Origin: CAZMVY01 sp964653435
GTDB lineage: Bacteria > Planctomycetota > Phycisphaerae > UBA1845 > PWPN01
Reading direction: 5' to 3'
DNA: 64,000 nt
NCBI GenBank assembly: GCA_964653435.1
Contig: CAZZFA010000004.1
Location: 1-64,000, forward strand
Position numbers and translations under genes: made by a program. Below are positions 35,908-43,912 of this stretch, one piece after another. Below the pieces are notes generated by a model that was not told the DNA's origin, did no database searches, and saw only the letters and a program-made list of their open reading frames with translations. The first letter of the stretch is position 1. Each line of letters begins with the position of its first letter.

Positions 35908-36012
35908 CACAGTCTCCACCTTGCGGGCTCGATTGCAGGAACCGAACCGCGCATCATCCTGTACTGCGAGAGGAATCCGATCTGGATTTCAATCGAGCAG
36001 CCCCGCACCCCT

Positions 36013-36261
36013 ATGAGATGCAAGACAACTCATCGTGAGGCTCGACACTCGCAAACACCTGAAACCAGAAACCCATTTGACCCGCTGGTATTGATAGAGG
36101 CTGCTGAAGCAGCCCGGCTGACCGAGGTGGTACGCAGGACAGTATCCTGCGATCCATCCGGGAGCCGGGCGATCTTCAAGCATCCTGATCGTGATTGGGT
36201 GATATTCGTGTTCATGCGAGAAGGAGGTTCGAGATGTCTTACTCGTCTCAAAGACCCGTGA
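36013..36261 (+). CDS. Possible small uncharacterised protein
   Basis: An 82-aa frame overlapping the next gene's start by 28 bases. Residues ~20-75 read like a genuine protein (FDPLVLIEAAEAARL, DPSGSRAIFKHPDRDWVIF), but there is no clear ribosome-binding site and no family recognised. The remaining stretch from 35908 to 36012 shows nothing else. Confidence 0.35.
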   Translation: MRCKTTHREARHSQTPETRNPFDPLVLIEAAEAARLTEVVRRTVSCDPSGSRAIFKHPDRDWVIFVFMREGGSRCLTRLKDP

Positions 36262-36572
36262 AGGAATTCCGCGCCCTGGGCGGAGGCACTGTTACCGCCT
36301 CGGTGTGGCGGAACGAGAGCGAAAAGGATAGCCAGATTCTCGTGAGTTACAGCATCCGCGTCCAGAAGCGGTACCGTGACCGCGACACGGGAACCTGGCA
36401 CGACTCGGAGTACTACTTCCCCGAGGATCTCCCGAAGCTGCGGCTCGTCGTCGAGAAGGCCTACGAGTACACCAGGCTGCGTGAACGCGGTCCTCAGGCG
36501 ACGGGGCCAGTGGATGCAAGCGGACCCGCGGATGTGGACTTTGAAGCTGGCGCCTCGGCGGAAGGTACCTGA
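36234..36572 (+). CDS. Small conserved-looking protein, function unknown
   Basis: A 112-aa protein starting at the ATG that follows AAGGAGG by six bases, a strong site. The core contains FRALGGGTVTASVWRNES, then SIRVQKRYRDRDTGTW and YYFPEDLPKL, a pattern of short strands with aromatic residues that resembles small single-strand-binding or DUF736-like proteins of mobile elements. I cannot name the family with certainty. It is followed by a hairpin that probably ends the transcript. Confidence 0.65.
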   Translation: MSYSSQRPVKEFRALGGGTVTASVWRNESEKDSQILVSYSIRVQKRYRDRDTGTWHDSEYYFPEDLPKLRLVVEKAYEYTRLRERGPQATGPVDASGPADVDFEAGASAEGT

Positions 36573-36598
36573 CAAAATGATGCGTCGATTGTGCTCAG

Positions 36599-36632
36599 GA
36601 AGCCCGCTGGCTCGCCGCTGGCGGGCTTCTTG
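36599..36632 (+). terminator. Hairpin after the 112-aa gene
   Basis: GAAGCCCGC (36599-36607) pairs perfectly with GCGGGCTTC (36621-36629), with a further inner GGC/GCC pairing, and is followed by TTGG. The T-run is short, so efficiency is uncertain. It lies 27 bases after the stop codon. Confidence 0.5.
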
Positions 36633-36737
36633 GTAATCCCAGTCAGAAAGAGGCCACACCATCATCCCCAGAGGTGTCGACCATGTGCTTCCCGGGGCAC
36701 AGTTAGGCAAGCAGGGCAACAGCACGTGAGCTAACGG

Positions 36738-37091
36738 ATGAACGAGCGCGCCGAAGAATATGTCTTGCCGACCAAGCTCATCGAGGAGCTGATCGAAGCG
36801 ATACAGGACCTTCGAAGTGCCAGGAACCCGGCCGAGGCGATGAGGCCCCTCAGCATCGATGAGGCGGCCAAGACTCTCCGTTGCCGGCGAAGCGAAGTAG
36901 AGAAGCTGATTGCGAACGGAGCAATGCCCTACATCAAGCGCAATGGCCGACGCTACATCCTGCCGTCAGATATCGCCCAGTGGCTGAAGAATGAATCGGA
37001 ACGACAGCTTCCTCCCAAAGGCAGAAGAAGACCCCGGCACCGTCTGAAACCAGAGGACGTCGATCCGGCCTTACGGGAGTTTTTTGAGTGA
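36738..37091 (+). CDS. Excisionase-like helix-turn-helix protein
   Basis: A 117-aa protein. Residues ~38-85 form a MerR/excisionase-type HTH: LSIDEAAKTLRCRRSEVEKL, IANGAMPYIKRNGRRYIL and DIAQWLKN. Such proteins bind att sites and steer integrases towards excision. It converges with the integrase gene and the two overlap by 21 bases, the arrangement expected of an integration/excision module. The ribosome-binding site is weak. It could alternatively be a transcriptional regulator. Confidence 0.75.
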   Translation: MNERAEEYVLPTKLIEELIEAIQDLRSARNPAEAMRPLSIDEAAKTLRCRRSEVEKLIANGAMPYIKRNGRRYILPSDIAQWLKNESERQLPPKGRRRPRHRLKPEDVDPALREFFE

Positions 37092-38381
37092 TCGCGTCTT
37101 GTGCTTCTTCTTCCAGGCGTTCAGCTCTTTGGAGTCGAGCGTCTTGTTGATCCACTCCACGACTTCCTTCGTTTCTGGGGTCAGAGGCTTGAGGTACTCA
37201 TCCGCAGCGTCGGACCTGCCGTGGCCAAGGAAGGTCCTCAGCTGGGCGATACCGGTACCGGGGCGAGCCGCGTACGCAGTCGCACCGAGGTGTCGCCAGA
37301 CGTAGAAGCCCTCTTTCCACTGCTCAAGGTCTGCTCGAATCCGGAGCTTTCGCCAGGCTTGGGCCACATCGTCGGAACGCTTGAACGGGGTTTTCGCGGG
37401 TTTTCGCGTACTGGTGCCGTTCAGCATCTCGTCTATGGTCTTGGTCATCACCCAAACCAGGGGCCTGCCCGTTCTGGTGACGAAGAGCAACTCATCCGCC
37501 TGTCTCGGTGTGCTCTTCAGGTACTCCCTAAGGTGAGCCCACACCTGCGGCCGCATCACTCCGAAACGGGGAAAACCCGTCTTGCCTCGCCGCATGTCGT
37601 AACTGTCCGCGTCGAAGTGGACCAACCGGGCACGGGCCAGATCGTCGTTCCCAAAACCCAAGCCGAGGCCCATCCAGATCCACAGACGCTCGCGGACCGT
37701 GGCGGCCTCGAGGAGTGTTTGAATCATCTTGACGGTCGGAATCTGCCGGGTCTTCTTCGTCTCGGTGCCGCCGAACTTCCTGACGTCCTCTTGACTGAAC
37801 GGTAGCCGGATACTGAAGGGGGCTCGCCGTGCAAAGCGCACGATCTCCCAGAAGCGCTGGCGGTGTTTGTTGACCTGCGAGGCGCCCAACCGTGTGACGA
37901 GGGAGAGCATCATGGACTCGTAGTCGGTTGCACCCAGGACTTGATCGAAGGGCGTAGTGCCCAGCTTGGTGCCGTACGTCTCCTTGCACCACCGCAGGAT
38001 GCGGACGACTTGCCTACGGTTGTCGTCGAACACCCGCAGGCTGATGGTACCCTTCGCTCGTCTCGCCTCCTCCAGCCGCACCCGTCGCCTTTCGTGCTGC
38101 AGGTAGGCCTCTGCTATCGCCGGCAGACTATCGTCCAGATCCCCCTTGCCGACTTCGCTGTCCCGTGTAACAATAGCGGCGGCTTGGTCGTAGTTCTCGA
38201 CGACCCACCGGTGGTACGCGAGTTCGGACTCGGTTCGGTCCGTCGAGAATCGCTGTCGCCTGGGCTTGCCGGCGGGATCGCGGTATGATGTGTAGTAGCG
38301 GCCCGTGCCGGGTTCAGGCTTGTCGGAGAGCCTGGGGATGCGTCGTTTTCGCTGGGGCTTTTGCTCGGTCATGACGGACAT
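37071..38381 (-). CDS. Tyrosine recombinase (integrase)
   Basis: About 436 aa from the ATG at 38381; ATGs at 38372 and 38411 are alternatives because no clear ribosome-binding site settles the start. The C-terminal catalytic domain shows VWRHLGATAYA (second arginine), FLGHGRSDAADEYLKP (His and the nucleophilic Tyr). The region where the first catalytic arginine normally lies reads GLGFGNDDLARAR, without the usual G-x-R; integrases of this type occur in Planctomycetota. The N-terminal ~200 residues are a SAM-like core-binding region. The gene sits about 120 bases from tRNA-Gly(CCC), a typical integration target, so it likely inserted the accessory region to its left. Confidence 0.88.
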   Translation of the reverse strand: MSVMTEQKPQRKRRIPRLSDKPEPGTGRYYTSYRDPAGKPRRQRFSTDRTESELAYHRWVVENYDQAAAIVTRDSEVGKGDLDDSLPAIAEAYLQHERRRVRLEEARRAKGTISLRVFDDNRRQVVRILRWCKETYGTKLGTTPFDQVLGATDYESMMLSLVTRLGASQVNKHRQRFWEIVRFARRAPFSIRLPFSQEDVRKFGGTETKKTRQIPTVKMIQTLLEAATVRERLWIWMGLGLGFGNDDLARARLVHFDADSYDMRRGKTGFPRFGVMRPQVWAHLREYLKSTPRQADELLFVTRTGRPLVWVMTKTIDEMLNGTSTRKPAKTPFKRSDDVAQAWRKLRIRADLEQWKEGFYVWRHLGATAYAARPGTGIAQLRTFLGHGRSDAADEYLKPLTPETKEVVEWINKTLDSKELNAWKKKHKTRSLKKLP

Positions 38382-38498
38382 GATACAATCAACCCTGGCG
38401 AGTGGCAACATAAGGGCAGAAAATGGCCGGTATTGGACGGTTTATGGCAACAAAATGCTGAACGACAAAGAATGCAAAGCCTTTAAAATAAAAGACTT

Positions 38499-38570
<72 letters not shown>

Positions 38571-39252
38571 TTTGACGTAACGCCCGCCGCCCCCGCTGGT
38601 TTCGGGGACCTGCCTTCGAGGCGGAGCAGCCGTAACCGAGGCTCAAATCCGAGTAGTACTACTCGCGCCACGGACGACGGCGGATGCTTGTCGAGGAACC
38701 ATCCCGCGTTCCGAAACTTCGCACGCGCGAAACCACCGGCCAAGGCTACGTCATGCCCAAGGGCCAAGCGATCTACCTCGGTTGCGCCGGCTTGCCCGAA
38801 ACCGATCGCCGCTGCTGCCGGGTGATCCCTGCACTGTTATCGCCTGGATTCTTGTCGGCCGGCGCCGCATTCCGGGCCAGGGGCGGTACGTCATTCTGAG
38901 GGAGCGGAGCGACCGAAGAATCCGGCCTGAGCTTTGCGGGGGCTTTGCGCGTGCAAGGATCTGCGCAGATCGGACGCCGGATTCTTCGGCCCCCAAGGGG
39001 GCCTCAGAATGACGCGACGCAGGCTACGTGCGTCCGGCGCCGCCATGTCGGGCTGCGGGCCACGCCCGCGCCGGGGGTTCGCCAACGACCGCCGGCCTTA
39101 TGTGGCGCCGGAGCAGTCTGTCTCGACGCTTACCGTTTTTCGGGGCGCTCCTGGCGCCCCCGAATATGGCAACGGTCGAGATAAGGCAGGAAGGGATTGC
39201 CGCCCGTGGGTCGCTGCCGCGCGGTTGTCGCGCGGATTCGGCCCGGTACCGG
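38571..39252. other. Gene-free stretch with repeats
   Basis: About 680 bases without a gene I can support. It contains a perfect 14-base palindrome GAGTAGTACTACTC (38651-38664) and the dispersed inverted repeat listed separately. Reverse-strand open frames over the tRNA give the familiar spurious tRNA-derived peptides and are not genes. Confidence 0.6.
38889..39014. repeat. Inverted repeat of the CATTCTGAG...CGAAGAATC type
   Basis: The left arm CGTCATTCTGAGGG continues to CCGAAGAATCCGG (about 38889-38925); the right arm CCGGATTCTTCGG continues to CCTCAGAATGACG (about 38978-39014). The arms are inverse complements with a short insertion (CCCCCAAGGGGG) in the right arm. Sequences of this type occur in many copies in many bacterial genomes and behave like REP or MITE-like elements. 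Confidence 0.75.
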
Positions 39253-39561
39253 CTACGCCCCCGTTCCCTGATCGAGCACCTTGGGCAGGGCGAAGAAGTT
39301 TCCGTCGCGCTGGGGTGCGTTGGCGAGGGCCTGGTCGGGGGTGAAGGGCACCGCGGGGGTGTCGTCGCGAAACACGTTCCGGACGGGCAGGGCGTGCGCG
39401 GTCGGCTCGACGCCCTCCGTGTCCAGCTCATTGAGCTTCTCGACGTACTCGACGATCCGCGAGAGCTGTTCGCTGAACTGCTTGACCTCGTCGTCGGACG
39501 GCTTGAGTCGCGACAGGTGGGCTATGTGTCGAACCAGTGCCTCGTCGATCTTTGCGGCCAT
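39253..39561 (-). CDS. gatC: Asp/Glu-tRNA(Asn/Gln) amidotransferase subunit C
   Basis: A 102-aa protein beginning MAAKIDEALVRHIAHLSRL, with the family's LNELDTEGVEPTAHAL and VFRDDTPAVPF segments. GatC holds GatA and GatB together in the complex that converts misacylated Glu-tRNA(Gln) or Asp-tRNA(Asn). Length is normal. No gatA follows on the same strand: the next 680 bases are gene-free and then comes the tRNA. So gatC stands alone here, and its partners must lie elsewhere. Confidence 0.93.
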   Translation of the reverse strand: MAAKIDEALVRHIAHLSRLKPSDDEVKQFSEQLSRIVEYVEKLNELDTEGVEPTAHALPVRNVFRDDTPAVPFTPDQALANAPQRDGNFFALPKVLDQGTGA

Positions 39562-40037
39562 GTGGGGGACCCTGCAGGGCCTTCGTCGTCTGTTCCGTCG
39601 ATCCGTTTGTCGTTGTGATGCGCCGCCCGCCGCCGGGCCGCGCCCGCCCGTTGAACATATCCGGCACGGCGCCGGCGTCAACCGCTCCTTTCGGCGTCGA
39701 CGCGGAACAGATCGCCCGGCCATTGCGGCGAGCCTCGCCCGGCAGCGGGGCCGGTGCGCTGCCCCCTTGTCTCGCAAAGCCGGGCCAACGGCACACCGCT
39801 CAATCCGTCACGGGCGCCCTCGCGACTTCGGCCGCCGACTTGCTTGAAGAACCCCCGGCCAGCCACTAAGATTCCCGGTCCGCGCGGGGCGTCTCTCCGT
39901 GGGGCAGCACCGAGGGCGGTTATGCCGGCAGTTCCGCGTGCGCGGCTGCCGTATCGGCGTCGCAGATTCGGCCGGCGGGTTCGCCATACGCGACCCGCAC
40001 GGGCGTGGCACACGGCATCCCTGTTTGTGAGGTGTTT
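39562..40037. other. Gene-free region between gatC and transketolase
   Basis: About 476 GC-rich bases separating two divergent genes. It must contain both promoters, but I see no convincing -10/-35 pair, hairpin or small gene. Confidence 0.5.
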
Positions 40038-42005
40038 ATGTCGCTTACGGATACGATCAACGCCAAGGCCATCGAGGCCGGCAAGCGCGTCTGTCACATG
40101 ACCACCGCGGCCGGTTCCGGCCACCCGTCCACCGGGCTTTCGCTGGGGCACATTGTCGTGGCGCTCATGGAGAAGCAGATGCGGTGGGACCCGGCCGACC
40201 CGTGGAACCCGGGCAACGACCGGCTCGTGCTCTCCGAGGGGCACGCCGTTCCGATCGTGTACGCCGTGTATGCGGACGTGGGCGGCGTCGTGGGAAAGAG
40301 CCGCGACAAGGCACGCGTGCTGACCGTTCAGGAGCTCAACCGCCTCCGCGAGGCCGACAGTGAGCTCGACGGGCATCCGAATCCGGCGGAAGGTTTCCAC
40401 TTTTTCGACGCGGCCACCGGTTCGCTCGGGCAGGGGCTGTCGGTCGGCGCCGGCCTCGGTCTGGCGGCGCGGCTTCGCGGCAGCGACAAGCGGATCTTCG
40501 TCATCATCGGCGACGGGGAAAGCCGCGAGGGGCAGATCTGGGAGGCCCTCGACTTCATCGTCGACCACAGGCTCACGAACGTCACCGCGATCTTCAACTG
40601 CAACGGACTGGGGCAGGCCGATTCGGTCTCTCCGCAGCAATCCGCCGACACGCTTGTGAAGAAGCTCGAGGCCTTCGGCTGGGCCGTCAGGCGGATCGAC
40701 GGGCACGATCCGGAGCAGATCGACGCGGCGCTGAGCGCGCCTCCGTCCGAACGCGCCGCGCAAGGAAGCGCCCCCGGCGCCAAGCCGCTGGCGATCGTGG
40801 CGAACACGGTCAAGGGCTGGGGCGTCCGGAGCATGCAGGGCCACGGGCATCACGGTACGCCGATACCGAAGGACCAGCTTCCGGCCGCCGACGCGGACCT
40901 CGACGCGATGTATGCGACACTCAAGACGACGCCCGCCGCCGACGTGAAGATGACGCCGCCGAAGCCGCCCGCGCTCGCGCCTCTCCCGAACCGGTCGATT
41001 CAGGTGATGCCGTTCGTCGAGGCGATGAAGGAGTTCGGCCAGGGCGCCGCCCTCGAGAAGAAGAAGATGGCAACCCGTCGGGCGTATGGTGTCGCGCTGG
41101 CGGCGCTGGGCAAGGCGGACGAGCGGGTCGTCGCCCTGGACGGCGACGTGAGCAACTCGACGTTCTCCAACATCTTTCACAAGGCGTTTCCCGATCGTTT
41201 CTTCGAGTGCAAGATCGCCGAGCAGAACATGATCTCGACGGCGGCGGGCCTGGCGGCGGCGGGGTTCATACCGTTCGCGAGCACCTTCGCCAAGTTCCTC
41301 GCCCGCGCATACGACCAGATCGAGATGGCCAGCATCAGCCGCGCGAACATCAAGCTCTGCGGCTCCCATGCCGGCGTTTCGCTGGCGGCCGACGGCCCGT
41401 CGCAGATGTCGCTGCCGGACATGGCCTACTTCCGCAGCTACACGGAGACCGACGACGGCTTCGGCCGCCCGGCGTGCGTGGTCTTTCAGCCGGCGGATGC
41501 AGTCGCCGCGTATCATTGCACCGTCCTGGCGGCGAACCACCACGGCATGTGCTACATCCGCACGCACCGCCCGGACGTGGCATTCCTCTATGACCCGAGC
41601 ACGAGGTTCGAGATCGGCGGCTCGCACCGGCTCGCCGAAGGCTCGGCGCTTACGATCGTCAGCAGCGGCTATATGGTCACGGTCGCGAAGCAGGCCGTCG
41701 AGCGGCTCGCCGCCGCCGGCATTTCATGCACCCTGTTCGATGCCTACAGCTTCCCGCTGAAGACCGACCCGATCCTCGCCGCCGCGAGGCAGACCGGCGG
41801 CCGGATTCTCACGGTCGAGGACAACTACGTCGGCGGCCTCGATGGGGCGATCGCCGAGGCGGCCGCGCGGACGGGCGGCGTGACCGTGCACTCGATGGTC
41901 TGCAAGGGGATTCCGAAGTCCGCCAAGACCCCCGAGGAGATTCTGGCGTACCTCGGGCTGTCGGTCGACGACATCGTCAGACGCGCGACGGCGATGGTGA
42001 AATAG
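40038..42005 (+). CDS. tkt: Transketolase
   Basis: A 655-aa protein, full length for a single-chain transketolase. The ATG at 40038 follows GAGGTG. The thiamine-diphosphate site is visible as FVIIGDGESREGQ (about residue 156) and FNCNGLG (about 187). Early residues AAGSGHPSTGLSLG and SEGHAVPIVYA belong to the substrate and cofactor pocket. The C-terminal half carries DGDVSNSTFS and FECKIAEQNM (catalytic Glu). It transfers two-carbon ketol units in the pentose-phosphate pathway. It is the first forward-strand gene of the core region. Confidence 0.95.
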   Translation: MSLTDTINAKAIEAGKRVCHMTTAAGSGHPSTGLSLGHIVVALMEKQMRWDPADPWNPGNDRLVLSEGHAVPIVYAVYADVGGVVGKSRDKARVLTVQELNRLREADSELDGHPNPAEGFHFFDAATGSLGQGLSVGAGLGLAARLRGSDKRIFVIIGDGESREGQIWEALDFIVDHRLTNVTAIFNCNGLGQADSVSPQQSADTLVKKLEAFGWAVRRIDGHDPEQIDAALSAPPSERAAQGSAPGAKPLAIVANTVKGWGVRSMQGHGHHGTPIPKDQLPAADADLDAMYATLKTTPAADVKMTPPKPPALAPLPNRSIQVMPFVEAMKEFGQGAALEKKKMATRRAYGVALAALGKADERVVALDGDVSNSTFSNIFHKAFPDRFFECKIAEQNMISTAAGLAAAGFIPFASTFAKFLARAYDQIEMASISRANIKLCGSHAGVSLAADGPSQMSLPDMAYFRSYTETDDGFGRPACVVFQPADAVAAYHCTVLAANHHGMCYIRTHRPDVAFLYDPSTRFEIGGSHRLAEGSALTIVSSGYMVTVAKQAVERLAAAGISCTLFDAYSFPLKTDPILAAARQTGGRILTVEDNYVGGLDGAIAEAAARTGGVTVHSMVCKGIPKSAKTPEEILAYLGLSVDDIVRRATAMVK

Positions 42006-42075
42006 GAAGCGGCCATCGGCCGGCGATCGTGGCGGGTCGGCTGCGGCCGCGATTGCGGCACGCGTCGGGCGCTCC

Positions 42076-43809
42076 TCAACTCGCCACGGGGCGCGTCGTC
42101 GCCGAAGCGCGAGGCACCTTGGGAAGCTCGCCAGGCGCCTTGGGAAGCTCGCCGTAGAGAACCTGGTTGTCGCGGGTCCGGCCCTTGCCTTCGAACGAAC
42201 AGTGAAAGTACGCGCGGCCCGCTTCGTACTCCGGCAACCGGACCGGCAGCTTGCGGACGGCTGCCTCCAGGTGCAGCAGCGCCAGCGGCGTGATCGAGTC
42301 GAGCCGGCAGAAGGGCGCCTCGCGGTTGGCGACGAAGAAGCCGCCGTGATACTCCCGCTTCATCAGGTTGTCGCCGACGCGTTGCGCGAGGCGCAGAAAC
42401 TCGCCCCGCCGCGTGGCCTTGTGCAGTTCCAGCAGGGCGAAGATCGTCTCGGGTTCGGCGTCAGCGGTGTTGAAGTTGGCGGCGGCGACGGCCCCGGCCT
42501 TCTCGCCCGGATCGCCGAGACCCAGCCCGCGCGCGATGGCGCGCGTCATCCGCCACATCCGCTCGTCGCCGCTCAGCCGGTATGCCAGCGCATACGCCCG
42601 CAGGTGCAGGCCGGTCGCCGGGCGCTTCTCGAGCCAGCGCGCCTCCACGTAGCCTTCTCGCTTGCGGTCCGCCGGCGTCAGCCGGGTGCCGTCGATCAGC
42701 GTTGCCCGGAACGCGTTCTCGTCCGGGTCGTACGCGTACCTGGCGTAGGCCGTCAGGTCTTCGACCGCCCACCGCTTGAACTCCTCGCCCGCCGCCCCGA
42801 GGCGATCGAAGAGCTTCATCCGGCAGATCGCGGCGTGCGTGTAGCGGTTGCCATAAAGGCTTGTAACGGTTGCCTCCGTGAAGCGGTTGCCGAACTCCGC
42901 GCCGAACTGCTGCGTCATCCGGTCCGGCGTGAGCGTGCTGTAGTTGTCCGCACCGAGGCCCGTCCGGGGGTCGCGCGCGTCCGCATATCGCCCGGCGATC
43001 CGCTTGGCCCACGTCAGCGCCTGCCGGTCGCCCGAGAGCTGGTATAACAATGCGGCGGCATACCAGAGGTCTCCGCCCGTGTTGATGAACGTCAGCCCCT
43101 GGCCGGCGAACGGTACCGGCCCGCCGACGTACTCGTGGTCCCAGGGTCCCGGAGGCACGGGCTGGTAGTAGCCGTGCCGGTTCATGTCGAGGATGTCCCA
43201 CCGCAGGATGTGGTTCGACCAGAACGACTCGACGAACTTGCGGGTCGCGTCGGGGTCGACTTCCCACATCAGCTCGTAGTACGGGAAGTTGCTCTTGAGT
43301 TCGTGCTTGCCGGCGACGCCGTTTGGGCTGCGGCCCTCGCCCACCGGCTGGTTCGTTCGCAGGTCCCACGCCGCGTGCCCGCCCCAGAACAGCAGCCCGC
43401 TGGGGTGCCGCAGATGGTCGAGAGCATAGCGCGTCGCGTCCACCGCCGCCTGTTTGTACTTCGCGTCGCCCGTGAGCTGCGTCAGGGCAACGAGGACGCG
43501 GAAGAGGTTCTGCTGGTTCGCGAGGTCCGACATGACCCACTCGCGCGGCATGTTCCACTTCTCCGCGTGTTGGGGCTCGAGCTTCCAGACGGCAGGCTCG
43601 TGCGTGTCGGGGTTCAGCCCGTCGACGAAGAGCGGCGTCGGTTTGGGGCCGTATCGGTCGCGGCCGTACCGCAGCGCGTTGTCGGCGAAGGCGCGGACCG
43701 CCGGAAGGTAGGAGTGCGCATCTTCGCCTTTGGGTTCCCCGGCGTAAGCGACCGCTGCCGGCCACGTCGCGAGAATCATCGCGCCGATATACGGCGTTCG
43801 TCCGATCAT
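42076..43809 (-). CDS. Secreted glycan-active enzyme, pectate-lyase-like
   Basis: A 577-aa protein with AGGAGG six bases before the ATG at 43809. A signal peptide is visible (MILATWPAAVAYAGEP). The body is rich in Trp, Tyr and His with repeated helical hairpins, as in alpha/alpha-barrel polysaccharide lyases; segments such as FWSNHILRWDILDMNRHGYY suggest a pectate-lyase-type protein. The exact family is uncertain. The C-terminus has a seven-residue duplication (GELPKAP, GELPKVP), encoded by a 21-base tandem repeat at 42117-42154. It is the last gene of a three-gene reverse-strand cluster with a sulfatase and a hydrolase. Confidence 0.65.
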   Translation of the reverse strand: MIGRTPYIGAMILATWPAAVAYAGEPKGEDAHSYLPAVRAFADNALRYGRDRYGPKPTPLFVDGLNPDTHEPAVWKLEPQHAEKWNMPREWVMSDLANQQNLFRVLVALTQLTGDAKYKQAAVDATRYALDHLRHPSGLLFWGGHAAWDLRTNQPVGEGRSPNGVAGKHELKSNFPYYELMWEVDPDATRKFVESFWSNHILRWDILDMNRHGYYQPVPPGPWDHEYVGGPVPFAGQGLTFINTGGDLWYAAALLYQLSGDRQALTWAKRIAGRYADARDPRTGLGADNYSTLTPDRMTQQFGAEFGNRFTEATVTSLYGNRYTHAAICRMKLFDRLGAAGEEFKRWAVEDLTAYARYAYDPDENAFRATLIDGTRLTPADRKREGYVEARWLEKRPATGLHLRAYALAYRLSGDERMWRMTRAIARGLGLGDPGEKAGAVAAANFNTADAEPETIFALLELHKATRRGEFLRLAQRVGDNLMKREYHGGFFVANREAPFCRLDSITPLALLHLEAAVRKLPVRLPEYEAGRAYFHCSFEGKGRTRDNQVLYGELPKAPGELPKVPRASATTRPVAS

Positions 43810-43912
43810 GCGGTTCCTCCTGTATCCCCGTCGTGGCGCTGCCACGGGGGCAACATGCCACGCGCATCGGCGCGGCAGGGCATCATGGTCCGTCGCTCAT
43901 CGGGTTGCCGGC

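Noticed and set aside
38580..38670. Possible second tRNA downstream of tRNA-Gly
   Set aside because: A T-arm-like CTCAAATC and a hairpin are present, but no matching acceptor stem or D-arm can be drawn.
39678..41627. 649-codon open frame antisense to transketolase
   Set aside because: A high-GC shadow frame; the composition is Arg/Gly/Ala-rich and transketolase motifs lie on the other strand.
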